DNA from: Thiohalocapsa marina | GTDB taxonomy: Bacteria > Pseudomonadota > Gammaproteobacteria > Chromatiales > Chromatiaceae | DNA length: 64,000 bases | Direction of reading: 5' to 3' | Assembly: GCF_008632335.1 (NCBI RefSeq) | Contig: NZ_VWXX01000015.1 | Location: 1-64,000 of the forward strand | In this document: one piece after another, positions 44,900-53,816 of the stretch | How the letters are laid out: every line of letters begins with the position of its first letter | Numbering within the stretch: the first letter of the stretch is position 1 | The notes under the pieces: model-generated | Databases searched by the model: none | The model's input: the letters and a program-made list of their open reading frames with translations, nothing else | What the model was told of the DNA's origin: nothing | Position numbers and translations under genes: made by a program

Positions 44900-45792
44900 T
44901 GGCGGTTGTTGCTGTCGTCGCTATCGCGATAGTTGAGCGCGGTAATTTGTTCGGAGATGAGACCCATTAGAAACACCAGCACGGCCGCTGTAAACAACAA
45001 CGTGCTCATATTGGTGAACTTGTGCATCGTCAGGAAGGTGTAAAGATAATAGAAAAGCCCCGTTAGGAATAACAGGGCGCTTGCTGGAAAGAAGACTTTG
45101 AGGGGCGAGTAGAGGGTTGCCACCTTGAAGAGGATAATCAGGAAACGGACCCCGTCTTTCACTGGACTTAGATGGCTCGGTCGCCCTTGCCGTCGGGCTG
45201 CTTGAATAGGCACATATCCGACCGGATAGCCGGAGCGAAAGAAGGCCATGGTGATGGTTGTTGGGTACGAAAATCCGTTGGGAAGCAAATACAGAAAGCG
45301 ACGAAAGCGATTGGTTCGGACCGCCCGGAAGCCGGAGGTGAGATCCGGAATGGAATGGCCTGTGATCAGAGAGGCAAACCTATTGTAGAAGGCGTTTGCA
45401 AGGGCGCGACCAATGCTTGCCTGTGACTCTCTGCCTCTGGCGCCGACGACCATGTCGTAGCCTTCATCCAGTTTTTCCAATAAACGGGGAATATCGTCCG
45501 GATCATGTTGTCCGTCCGCATCCATTAGAACAAGTATGTCGCAACTGCAGGCCCTTGCTCCCGCCTTGACGGCTGCGCCATTACCGAGGCTGTAGGGGTG
45601 TTTGACGATAGTGGCCCCGTTCTCTGACGCGACATCAGCGGTTTTATCTGTTGAGCCATCATCAACGACCAGCAACTCGGCCGCGGGAAAATATTCGCGC
45701 AGCTTCTTAAGGACGCCGTTGATAGCTATGGCCTCATTTTTTGCCGGGATAACGATGGCGAGGGAGGGATGCTCGGTATTTGCCTTAGTCAT
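44878..45792 (-). CDS. DPM1/GtrB-like family 2 glycosyltransferase
   Basis: A 304-residue membrane-bound GT-A enzyme. The core motifs are AIVIPAKNEAIAINGVLKKL, LLVVDDGSTDKTADVA and the D-x-D at DILVLMDADGQHDPDDI. Two C-terminal membrane helices (VFFPASALLFLTGLFYYLY and LLFTAAVLVFLMGL) anchor it. Members move sugars from nucleotide donors to polyprenyl phosphate or to acceptors at the inner face. It may supply a polyprenyl-P-sugar donor to the GT-C enzyme encoded just upstream on the same strand. Confidence 0.92.
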   Translation of the reverse strand: MTKANTEHPSLAIVIPAKNEAIAINGVLKKLREYFPAAELLVVDDGSTDKTADVASENGATIVKHPYSLGNGAAVKAGARACSCDILVLMDADGQHDPDDIPRLLEKLDEGYDMVVGARGRESQASIGRALANAFYNRFASLITGHSIPDLTSGFRAVRTNRFRRFLYLLPNGFSYPTTITMAFFRSGYPVGYVPIQAARRQGRPSHLSPVKDGVRFLIILFKVATLYSPLKVFFPASALLFLTGLFYYLYTFLTMHKFTNMSTLLFTAAVLVFLMGLISEQITALNYRDSDDSNNRHQDNKAR

Positions 45793-45961
45793 CTCGGTTC
45801 TGCGGATCGATCAGAGTTTGGGTCTGGTGAACCAATGGGGCAAGCTTTGTTACGAAAAAACGATCCATTTAGACGCTAAATCTTGCCATCCTGGGATAAA
45901 TTTACGCGCTGCGGCCGATTAATCTGTTACCGGCTTTATATCGCCGCTGGTGATACGCCCG

Positions 45962-47881
45962 TTAACTACCCGTCGTCGAACCCTCGATTAGGCGAGATTT
46001 TTCGATGATATAGTCGAATGCATCAAGCCGCTGATGCCATAGCTTCTGCTTGAGGAAGCTCTCGGGGGCCGCAGTGCGGGCGGCGCTGAGAAATTCTTTT
46101 GCCCGTTGATAGTCTCCAAGGTTTGACATCAAGGAAGCGGCGGTAAACGCGGTGTCGAGCACAGGATAGGTCCAGAAAGCCTCCGCGAATAGATCTGCCG
46201 CCTGTTCCATTTGTGCTTGCTCTGCATAAGAAAAGGCCTTGGCGATTAGAAGGTGGCTGCGGGCATGTGGCGATTGCTGGTAGCTGGGGTTGGCCAGCAA
46301 CGCATCCGCAAGTTCGATGAGCATCTGGTATGTGAGCTGAGGGCAGTACAGCGTAAGCTTGCTTTGCGCGATTGTGCTCAATTCGCTGACGGTTGGGCGT
46401 GACAAGGGTAAGTGGCGAAGCCGTGATTCGAGCTTGATCAGGCGTTCATGAAACAGGTGTTCCCGGCCCGTGCAGATGAGCACGCTCTGCACCTGAATCA
46501 TGGCGTCGTCCGGGTTGCTGCGAGCTGCGTCGTCCAGGATCTTCACTGCCGCGGCTGGGTTCCCTTGTTGCAGGTGTTGCGTGGCGGCGAACTGGGCCGC
46601 GCGGATGGATTCCGGATGGGCGGCCAGCCAGAGTTCGGAGGTGACCGCGACATCTTTCCATTGGTAGGCGGTCTGGACAAGAACGGCAAGAAAAAGAAGC
46701 GCGTACGCGCTCACTGCCAGAAAGCCTGTGCGAAGATATCGGGCTGGCATGGTGCCGATGGCGAAAATCAACGCGAAATAGAGACCAAAGGAGGGCACAT
46801 AATTTCGGTGTGCAAAATACAGTTCCAGGCCGATGATGGTGGATTCCAGTAGATGGCCAACAAGGAAAAAGCAGATGCCAAACAGGAGATAGGGCGCCTT
46901 CGATCTCAACCGTAGCGCGGCCGCGATGATCAGGGCCCAGGCAATGACAGCGATTGTTGTAATGGGCGGCATTAGCCAGCCGGTCGATGCCTGTATATGA
47001 TCCGTGAATGGGGAGACGTTGATGGCCCGGGGCAGTAGCAGATTCTGGACGTAATCCAGCAGGATCCAGGGTTGCGTCAGTAGCCGCTGCTCGGGCGTGA
47101 ATTGCCGGTGCAGGCCGTACCCATGAACCAGCGCCTGGCTGGCATGGTAGAGCAGGTAGCCGAAGATAAGCGCGGTCGGGAGCACGGCCAGGATGAACAG
47201 GATGGACCGATCCACCCGGTGGGTGGCGCGTTGTTCCTTCGGGATCCAGAGATACAGGATGACGAGGGACAGCGCGGGCAGGAGCGCGCCGTTCTCCTTG
47301 GACAGGGACGCGAACAGGGTGCCGAGCCCAAGACTTGCGACCAGCATGATCCGTGATCGGACAGGGTGCTGGTTGCGAATGCAGTGCGCCCAGACAAAAC
47401 CGGCCAGACCAAGAAAGACGAACAGCCCCGCCAGGCCAGTCATGCGCTGGATGATCATCAGGTGGGTTGTCGCCAGGAATGGGCTGAAACCCCAGATCAG
47501 CGCGATCGCAGCGGCGAGCCAGGTTGCATGGGATTGGTTCGCGATTGGTCGGATCCGCATCAGGCCCAGTACCAGCGCAAACACGGCCGTGGTTGCAAGC
47601 AGATGGATAGCGAAGTTGACCCGCAGGAGTCGTTCCGGATGATCGGGCCAGGCGGACGCCTGGGCGGCGAAGCTGGCCAGGGATAGCGGACGACCGAGTG
47701 GGCCGGAGTTGCCGGACAGGATGAATGCGGCTGCGGAGCGCCAGTCGCTGAGGAATTCGAGCTTTTGAAGGTTAGGTTCGTCGTCGAAGAGGAAAAAGCC
47801 GGGCAGCGCGATGGCATAGGCAAGCCAGAGTGCGACCAATCCCAGAACAAAGGCTGCGAACGGTTTCCAGGTGGTCGTCAC
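45962..47881 (-). CDS. GT-C-type membrane glycosyltransferase with TPR-like tail (probable pilin glycosyltransferase)
   Basis: A 639-residue protein with about ten membrane helices and a soluble C-terminal 230 residues of helical repeats (HLQQGNPAAAVKILDDAARS, FSYAEQAQMEQAADLFAEAF). In the first periplasmic loop the sequence FFLFDDEPNL resembles the acidic catalytic motif of PMT/TMTC-type transferases that use polyprenyl-linked sugars. The start is a GTG at 47879-47881; the frame stays open upstream but overlaps the pilin gene there. Its position 190 bases downstream of pilA on the same strand is where pilin O-glycosylation genes are usually found. The role is inferred. Confidence 0.75.
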   Translation of the reverse strand: MTTTWKPFAAFVLGLVALWLAYAIALPGFFLFDDEPNLQKLEFLSDWRSAAAFILSGNSGPLGRPLSLASFAAQASAWPDHPERLLRVNFAIHLLATTAVFALVLGLMRIRPIANQSHATWLAAAIALIWGFSPFLATTHLMIIQRMTGLAGLFVFLGLAGFVWAHCIRNQHPVRSRIMLVASLGLGTLFASLSKENGALLPALSLVILYLWIPKEQRATHRVDRSILFILAVLPTALIFGYLLYHASQALVHGYGLHRQFTPEQRLLTQPWILLDYVQNLLLPRAINVSPFTDHIQASTGWLMPPITTIAVIAWALIIAAALRLRSKAPYLLFGICFFLVGHLLESTIIGLELYFAHRNYVPSFGLYFALIFAIGTMPARYLRTGFLAVSAYALLFLAVLVQTAYQWKDVAVTSELWLAAHPESIRAAQFAATQHLQQGNPAAAVKILDDAARSNPDDAMIQVQSVLICTGREHLFHERLIKLESRLRHLPLSRPTVSELSTIAQSKLTLYCPQLTYQMLIELADALLANPSYQQSPHARSHLLIAKAFSYAEQAQMEQAADLFAEAFWTYPVLDTAFTAASLMSNLGDYQRAKEFLSAARTAAPESFLKQKLWHQRLDAFDYIIEKSRLIEGSTTGS

Positions 47882-48033
47882 AGGCAGTGATCCGGATGAT
47901 GCATGGAAGGCGGAGGGGCCACAATGCGGGCGCCTGTCTACCCTTGTGGGGAGAAGGCTCGGGAATGAAGATGCCGTAAGGGGGCGACTGCTCACGCTCG
48001 CTGGCCATGGTCTGCGAACGTGGCAGTCGCATG

Positions 48034-48053
48034 TGGCCCCAACGTAGGGGCCA
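48034..48053 (-). terminator. hairpin after pilA
   Basis: TGGCCCC (48034-48040) and GGGGCCA (48047-48053) form a perfect 7-bp stem with a six-base loop, 17 bases past the pilA stop. No T-run follows, so it would partly terminate or stabilise the pilin mRNA while letting some transcription reach the glycosyltransferase. Confidence 0.5.
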
Positions 48054-48069
48054 ACGCTTGTGATGCTAC

Positions 48070-48489
48070 TTAGCGGCAAGCAGCCGGCAAATATTTCGCA
48101 TCCGCGTCGGACGAGCACTCCCAGGTGATCGAGCCACCCGTGCTGGTCGGCGTCAGGGTCAAGGTGGCGCCTTGGATGGGCGTGGAAACGCTATTGTTCA
48201 TCGTGGCAACGATGCCGCTTGCGCCGACGGTGACGGATGCAACGTAGCTGCCGGAGATCGTATTCGAAAGGCCTGCATCAGCGTTATCGGTCGGGAAACT
48301 CCCGGTCTGCATCCAGTATTCGGCCACGGCGGTCTTGGCGCCGCCGGTGAGCATCATGGCCTCGGACATCTGCGAGCGTGCAACATAGTCCTGATAGGCG
48401 GGGATGGCGATGGCCGCGAGGATGCCGATGATCGCAACGACGATCATCAGTTCGATCAGTGTGAAGCCGGCCTGGTTGTGACGTTTCAT
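48070..48489 (-). CDS. pilA: type IV major pilin
   Basis: A 139-residue prepilin. A short leader MKRHNQAG is cut by the prepilin peptidase before [20 protein letters not shown]; Glu5 is present. The long N-terminal helix is followed by a variable head domain and a C-terminal Cys pair ([16 protein letters not shown]) forming the D-loop. The ATG at 48489 has AGGAG eight bases upstream. It is driven by a sigma-54 promoter, the normal PilR-controlled arrangement. Ser/Thr-rich head segments ([19 protein letters not shown]) are plausible glycosylation sites. Confidence 0.95.
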   Translation of the reverse strand: MKRHNQAGFTLIELMIVVAIIGILAAIAIPAYQDYVARSQMSEAMMLTGGAKTAVAEYWMQTGSFPTDNADAGLSNTISGSYVASVTVGASGIVATMNNSVSTPIQGATLTLTPTSTGGSITWECSSDADAKYLPAACR

Positions 48490-48929
48490 GGTCGTTCTCC
48501 TGTCGTCTTGGGTGTGGTTCAGCGCCTCGGAACATTCGAGGGCTGCGCTAGGATTGCGCGGAAACAGAATCCTGGTAACCATGTCCCAGCAATACTTGCG
48601 CCAGTTCTTGCTCTGGATGTTCAGGGATAATAAGTTCATATGTTTGGCGCGCATTCGGCGCTGCTATATTCTCAGGCGCGCGGTGAACGGCTGACGCAAT
48701 CGGGCAGATTCTGCCGTTTTTTGTCACCCGGGCGAGGTGACCTCACCAGGTGCGAGCGCATCGCTTTCTGGACACGTATTGTCTCCGATATCGCTGGCTC
48801 AGGCTCTGCCTGTGCCAGCCCGTTGCCAGGTGGCGCAGCGCCGCTGGCAAGGGCATGCCGGCCGCGGCGGCTTGGGCTATCATTTTTCGAGACGGTCGCG
48901 GTGGCCGCCGGCGATGCATCGTTCGGGTC
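48490..48929. other. pilA-cytochrome divergent intergenic region
   Basis: 440 bases holding the pilA leader and sigma-54 promoter at the left. On the right, GGCA-GATTC-TGCC (48703-48715) followed by six T's (48717-48722) looks like a weak terminator in the plus direction without any evident gene before it. No strong promoter for the cytochrome gene was seen. Confidence 0.5.
48588..48603 (-). promoter_or_regulatory. sigma-54 promoter of pilA
   Basis: On the minus strand the sequence is TGGCGC-AAGTA-TTGCT, matching the -24/-12 consensus TGGCAC-N5-TTGCW with exact spacing. Transcription would start near 48577, giving a leader of nearly 90 bases. pilA is sigma-54/PilR controlled in many gammaproteobacteria. 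Confidence 0.8.
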
Positions 48930-51863
48930 ATGTCAACACAACAACCCTATCACCCATCCCCCTCGGCTGCACCGGGTGCATTGACGCCGTCGCTGCGTCG
49001 TCTGCTGCAGGTGATCCTGCTGGTGGGCGGTCTGCTGGCCGTCAACTCCGTCTATCTGGCCGGCGTGACGCTGGCGGAACGGCTGACCGGCCGGGTGTTG
49101 CAGAACGCGTTCTATCTGGACATGTTCCTGGCGCATCTGGGGCTGGGGCTGCTGCTGATGCTGCCGGTGCTGGTGTTCGGGATGCTGCACTTCCGGCGTG
49201 CCTGGTTGCGACCCAACCGCTACGCCATCCGCGCGGGCCTGGGGCTGTATCTGGCATTGCTGGCCTTGTTCGGCTCCGGCATCCTGCTGACCCGTTTCGG
49301 CTTTTTCGAGATCAATGATCCCCATGTGCGGCGCGTCGCCTACTGGGTGCATGTGCTGGCACCGTTGGCCGCTGTCTGGCTGTTTGTCCTGCACCGGCTG
49401 GCGGGTCCGCGCCTGCGCTGGTGGCAAGGGGCTGCCTGGGCGGGCATGGCGTCGCTCGTCTGCATCCTGGCGCTGGCGCTGCATCTGTGGGGCGGGCAGC
49501 GAGACGGGGAGCCGCTGGTGCGGGCGTTCGAGCCGGCGCTGGCGCTGACGCCGGCGCCAGGCGGTCGGCCGGGCGCGGCGGCGATCCCGGCGGAACATCT
49601 ACTGCAGGATCACGTCTGCGCCGAATGCCACGCGGATATTGCCGAGCGGCACGCGGGGAGCATGCACCGGCTCAGTTCGTTCAACAATCCGGCCTATCGC
49701 TTCAGCATCGAGGACACACGCGCCGAGCTGCTGGCCCGCGACGGCAACGTGCACGCGACACGGCTATGCGCGGTCTGTCACGACCAGGTGCCGCTGTTTT
49801 CCGGTCGGTTCGATGATCCGGACTATGATCCTGACGCGGATCCGGCGGCGATGGCGGGGATCACCTGTCTTGGCTGTCATGCCATCAGCGCCGTCAACAG
49901 CCCGCGGGGCAATGGCGACTATACCCTGACGGACCCGCCGCGCTATCCCTTTGCGTTCAGCGACAATGCCTTCCTCAAGGCGGTGAATCGCCAGTTGATC
50001 AAGGCCAAGCCGGCCTTCCACAAGCAGACCCTGCTCCGGCCCCTGCACCAGACCCCGGAATTCTGTGCCGCCTGCCACAAGGTGCACCTGCCCCCGGCGC
50101 TGAATCACTATCGCTGGCTGCGTGGACAGAATCACTACGACAGCTTTCTGCTCAGCGGCGTGTCCGGGCATCGGGTGGACAGCTTCTACTTCCCGCCGCA
50201 GGCCGAGACCGGTTGCAATGGCTGCCACATGCCGGCGCGGGCGTCGGCGGACCCGGCCGCCCGGGCCGCGACGGCGGATGGGCGGTCCGCGGTGCACGAT
50301 CACCTGTTCGCCGCCGCCAATACCGCAGTGGCTGTATTGGTCGGCCGACCCGAGGCCGAGAACGCCGAGCGTGTCGCCTTCATGGGGCGCGCGGCCCGGG
50401 TGGACATCTTCGGCCTGAAAGAGGGCGGCCACATCGAGGGCCGGCTGCATGCCCCGTTGCGGCCGCAGCTGCCGGCGTTGGCGCCGGGGAGTCGCTGGCT
50501 GCTGGAGGTGGTGGTGCGTACCACGGGCATGGGTCATGCGCTGACCCAGGGCACGGCGGATTCCAACGAACTGTGGCTGGAACTGACCGTGCGCGCTGGC
50601 GGCGAGGTCATCGCCCGCTCCGGCGCTCTGGGGCCGGAGGGCGAGGTGGACGAGTGGGCCTGGTTCGGCAACGCCTACCTGCTGGATGCCGAGGGCAACC
50701 GCATCGAGCGGCGCAACGCCCAGGACATCGTCGCCGCGCTCTACGATCACCAGATCCCGCCGGGGGCTGCGGCAGTGGTGCATTATGCGCTGGACTTGCC
50801 TGAAGGGCTGACCGGGCCGGTGGAGATCGAAGCGGCCCTGCGCTACCGGAAGTTCGACAGTCGTTTTTACCGGCATGTCTGGCAGCATGCCCCGGATCAG
50901 GCCCCGGATCAGGCACGGCATTCCGCCTTGCAGCAGGGCGGGGCGAAACAGAACGCCGGTGCGTTTCCCGGCAATGACCTGCCGGTGACCACCTTGGCGC
51001 AGGACCGCGTGGTGCTGCCGCTGGCGGAGGCAACGGTGCCGAGCCACTTGCCTGCCGGTTTGCCGGCCCCCAGGGCAATCTCCCGAACGGAGCCGCCCGA
51101 AGATCCGGCGCCGGACCAACAATTCACTGATCTGCCCGACTGGGAGCGCTGGAACGACTACGGCATCGGCCTGCTGCGGGAGGGCAAGCGCGGCCAGTCG
51201 CGACAGGCCGAGGCGGCGTTTCGCGAGGTGGAGGCGCTGGGTCGCTGGGACGGCGCGCTGAACCTGGCCCGGGTGCTCCATCGCGAGGGTCGGCTGGATG
51301 AGGCCGCCGCGGCCTTGGAGCGCGCGGCGGAGCAGGGCGCGCCGCCCTGGGTAGTGGCTTGGTACACGGGGTTGATCGCGCGGGACCTGGGGGATCTGGA
51401 CGGGGCCATCGCGGCGCTGGAGGCGCTGGCTGAGACCCGCTTCAACCAGGCCCGTGCCCGGGGCTTCGACTTCGGCCGCGACTACCGCATGCTGACGGAG
51501 CTGGGCCGCACCCTGTACGAGCGGGCCCGGCAGGAGCGCGGCGATGCGCGCCGCGCCGCCCGTGCGGCCTGGTTGCAGCGCGCCCGCGAGCGGCTCGAGC
51601 AGGCGTTGCGCCTCGACCCGGAGAATGCCGCCGCGCACCACACCCTGAGCCTGGTGCTGGGCGAAGTCGCAGACACCGACGGCGCCGACCGACACCGGGG
51701 CCTGCACGAGTACTACCGGGGCGATGACAATGCCGTCGAGCGGACGGTGACGCTGCACCGCAGCCGCAATCCGGCGGCGGACAACGCGGCAGAGGCAGTG
51801 GCCATCTATGCGCTGCGCCCGCCGGCTGATTTTCAAGCCACGCAGGCGGTGGCCGAACACTGA
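48930..51863 (+). CDS. membrane pentaheme cytochrome c with TPR tail
   Basis: A 977-residue protein with three parts. Residues 25-190 hold five membrane helices with His in FLAHLGLG, WVHVLAPL and VLHRLAG, so a b-type heme or quinol site is possible. Residues about 225-435 carry five CXXCH c-heme motifs: CAECH (230), CAVCH (280), CLGCH (314), CAACH (378) and CNGCH (428). The middle is beta-rich, and residues about 790-950 hold TPR-like helices (AEAAFREVEALGRWDGALNL). The start is the ATG at 48930 (MSTQQPYHPSPSAAPG). Probably an electron carrier in the periplasm tied to the membrane; substrate unknown. Two companion genes follow. Confidence 0.85.
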   Translation: MSTQQPYHPSPSAAPGALTPSLRRLLQVILLVGGLLAVNSVYLAGVTLAERLTGRVLQNAFYLDMFLAHLGLGLLLMLPVLVFGMLHFRRAWLRPNRYAIRAGLGLYLALLALFGSGILLTRFGFFEINDPHVRRVAYWVHVLAPLAAVWLFVLHRLAGPRLRWWQGAAWAGMASLVCILALALHLWGGQRDGEPLVRAFEPALALTPAPGGRPGAAAIPAEHLLQDHVCAECHADIAERHAGSMHRLSSFNNPAYRFSIEDTRAELLARDGNVHATRLCAVCHDQVPLFSGRFDDPDYDPDADPAAMAGITCLGCHAISAVNSPRGNGDYTLTDPPRYPFAFSDNAFLKAVNRQLIKAKPAFHKQTLLRPLHQTPEFCAACHKVHLPPALNHYRWLRGQNHYDSFLLSGVSGHRVDSFYFPPQAETGCNGCHMPARASADPAARAATADGRSAVHDHLFAAANTAVAVLVGRPEAENAERVAFMGRAARVDIFGLKEGGHIEGRLHAPLRPQLPALAPGSRWLLEVVVRTTGMGHALTQGTADSNELWLELTVRAGGEVIARSGALGPEGEVDEWAWFGNAYLLDAEGNRIERRNAQDIVAALYDHQIPPGAAAVVHYALDLPEGLTGPVEIEAALRYRKFDSRFYRHVWQHAPDQAPDQARHSALQQGGAKQNAGAFPGNDLPVTTLAQDRVVLPLAEATVPSHLPAGLPAPRAISRTEPPEDPAPDQQFTDLPDWERWNDYGIGLLREGKRGQSRQAEAAFREVEALGRWDGALNLARVLHREGRLDEAAAALERAAEQGAPPWVVAWYTGLIARDLGDLDGAIAALEALAETRFNQARARGFDFGRDYRMLTELGRTLYERARQERGDARRAARAAWLQRARERLEQALRLDPENAAAHHTLSLVLGEVADTDGADRHRGLHEYYRGDDNAVERTVTLHRSRNPAADNAAEAVAIYALRPPADFQATQAVAEH

Positions 51864-51922
51864 TGTTTCGGTGAACAGGCAGGCAGCAACGAACAACAGA
51901 CAGCGCCCCCGGAGGAATGCCC

Positions 51923-53788
51923 ATGCAGGACTATGCCGGTCGTCGGTCGAAGGTCAGCCGTGGTGAGGCACGCATCCGTCGCGCCTTTGTCGGCTCGGTG
52001 GTGGCGATTGCCGCGGTGGCTGTGCTGGCCGGCGCACTGTACTGGTTGACGGCCCGGCAAGCGACGCCAACGCCGCTGGAGGAGGCGCGGATCCGGACGC
52101 CCCAGGCCCCCGCGCCGGTGCAGCCCGGCGTCAGCGAGGCCATGCCGCCGGTGGTGCCCTTCACCGACATCACGGCGCAGGCGGGCATTGCGTTCGTGCA
52201 TGTCAATGGCGCCTATGGCGAGCGGCTCATGCCCGAGACCATCGGCAGTGGCGCGGCCTTTTTCGACTATGACCGCGACGGCGATCAGGACCTGTTTCTG
52301 GTCAACTCGCGGGAGTGGGATGCGCATCGCACCCGCGGCCAGCCGCCGACCCAGCGCTTGTATCGCAATGACGGCAACGGCCGCTTCGACGACGTGACCG
52401 CTGAGGCCGGCCTGGACCTCGTCAGCTATGGCATGGGCGTTGCCGTGGGCGACTATGACGGCGATGGCTGGCGCGACCTGTATCTCACCTCGTTGAACGC
52501 CAACCATCTGTTGCGCAATGTCGGTGGTCGCTTCACGGACGTGACCGCGCAGGCGGGGGTGGCCGGCGCGGACGATGCCTGGTCCTCCAGCGCCGCCTTC
52601 TTCGATTACGACCGCGACGGCGATCTGGACCTGTTCGTGGTCAACTACGTGAAGTGGTCCCGCGACATCGATCTGGAGATCGACTTTCGCCTGACCGGTC
52701 TCGGGCGTGCCTATGGCGCGCCGCTGAACTTCGTCGGTACCAACAATGTGCTGTATCGCAACGATGGCGACGGGCGCTTCGTCGATGTCTCGGCCCAGGC
52801 TGGCATCCTGGTGTTCGATCCGGTGACCGGCAATCCCGTGGGCAAGGGGCTGGGTGTCGTGCCCTTCGATCTGGACGGCGACGGCTGGCAGGACCTGATC
52901 GTGGTAAACGACACCGTGCGCAATTTCCTGTTCAGGAACCGTGGCGACGGACGCTTCGAGGAGAGCGCCATCTTCGACGGCGTGGCCTATGATCGCAACG
53001 GCAAGGCCACCTCGGCCATGGGCGTCGACGTTTCCCGCTTCCGCGACGACGCCGACATCGGAATCGCCGTGGGCAACTTTGCCAACGAGATGGCCTCGCT
53101 GTTCGTCACCACCAATGGCGGCGCGCCGTTCGTTGACGAGGCGGTGCTGGAGGGCCTGGGGCCGGCGTCGCGCATCCCGCTGACCTTCGGGCTGCTGTTC
53201 CTCGATTATGATCTGGACGGCCGCGAGGATCTGCTGCTGGCCAACGGCCACCTGGAGCACGAGATCCACAAGGTGCAGCAGAGCCAGCAGTATGCCCAGC
53301 CGCCGTCGCTGTTCTGGAACTGTGGCGACGCCTGCCGCGGGCGTTTCGTACCGATTCCGGCGACGGCAGAGGCCATGGGCGACATGGCGCAGGCCCTGGT
53401 CGGGCGCGGCATTGCCTATGCGGATATCGACAATGATGGCGATCTGGATGTGCTGATCACGCAGAACGGTCGCCGACCGGCCTTGCTGCGCAACGACCAG
53501 GACACGGATAACCACTGGCTGCGGGTGGAACTGATCGGCCGGCCGCCCAATACCGATGCCATCGGCGCGCGGCTCGAACTCACCGCCGGCGGGGTGACCC
53601 GCACGCGCGAACTGCGCACCGCGCGCGGCTATCTGTCGCAAGTGGAGCCGGCGGTCACCTTCGGCCTTGGGCCGCTGGAGCAGGTGGAGCAGCTGCGCAT
53701 CCTGTGGCCGGACGGCAGCGAGCAGATCATCGAGCCCAGGGTGGTCAATACGGTGCTGCGGTTGCGTCAGCCGTCGACAGGGTTGTAG
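51923..53788 (+). CDS. membrane-anchored FG-GAP/ASPIC-UnbV (CRTAC1-like) protein
   Basis: A 621-residue protein. One N-terminal helix (VGSVVAIAAVAVLAGALYWL) anchors it, with the rest outside. Six Ca2+-binding repeats of the pattern DxDxDGxxD are visible, for example DYDRDGDQDLFLVN, DYDGDGWRDLYLT, DLDGDGWQDLIVVND and DIDNDGDLDVLITQNG, consistent with a beta-propeller. The C-terminus is an ASPIC/UnbV domain (GARLELTAGGVTRTRELR, LRILWPDGSEQ). GGAGG (51911-51915) sits seven bases before the ATG at 51923; an ATG at 51917 is too close. Function unknown; it lies 59 bases after the cytochrome gene. Confidence 0.88.
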   Translation: MQDYAGRRSKVSRGEARIRRAFVGSVVAIAAVAVLAGALYWLTARQATPTPLEEARIRTPQAPAPVQPGVSEAMPPVVPFTDITAQAGIAFVHVNGAYGERLMPETIGSGAAFFDYDRDGDQDLFLVNSREWDAHRTRGQPPTQRLYRNDGNGRFDDVTAEAGLDLVSYGMGVAVGDYDGDGWRDLYLTSLNANHLLRNVGGRFTDVTAQAGVAGADDAWSSSAAFFDYDRDGDLDLFVVNYVKWSRDIDLEIDFRLTGLGRAYGAPLNFVGTNNVLYRNDGDGRFVDVSAQAGILVFDPVTGNPVGKGLGVVPFDLDGDGWQDLIVVNDTVRNFLFRNRGDGRFEESAIFDGVAYDRNGKATSAMGVDVSRFRDDADIGIAVGNFANEMASLFVTTNGGAPFVDEAVLEGLGPASRIPLTFGLLFLDYDLDGREDLLLANGHLEHEIHKVQQSQQYAQPPSLFWNCGDACRGRFVPIPATAEAMGDMAQALVGRGIAYADIDNDGDLDVLITQNGRRPALLRNDQDTDNHWLRVELIGRPPNTDAIGARLELTAGGVTRTRELRTARGYLSQVEPAVTFGLGPLEQVEQLRILWPDGSEQIIEPRVVNTVLRLRQPSTGL

Positions 53789-53816
53789 TCCGTCATCGCG
53801 CGAAGGAGGTCGCATC

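Noticed and set aside
48703-48722. Terminator-like hairpin with six T's, perhaps ending a small RNA
   Set aside because: The stem is only four pairs and no promoter with both boxes at suitable spacing was found before it.
52200-53460. Regular GAC/GAT-GGC patterns resembling DNA repeats
   Set aside because: They are explained by the six DxDxDGxxD protein repeats of the FG-GAP domain.
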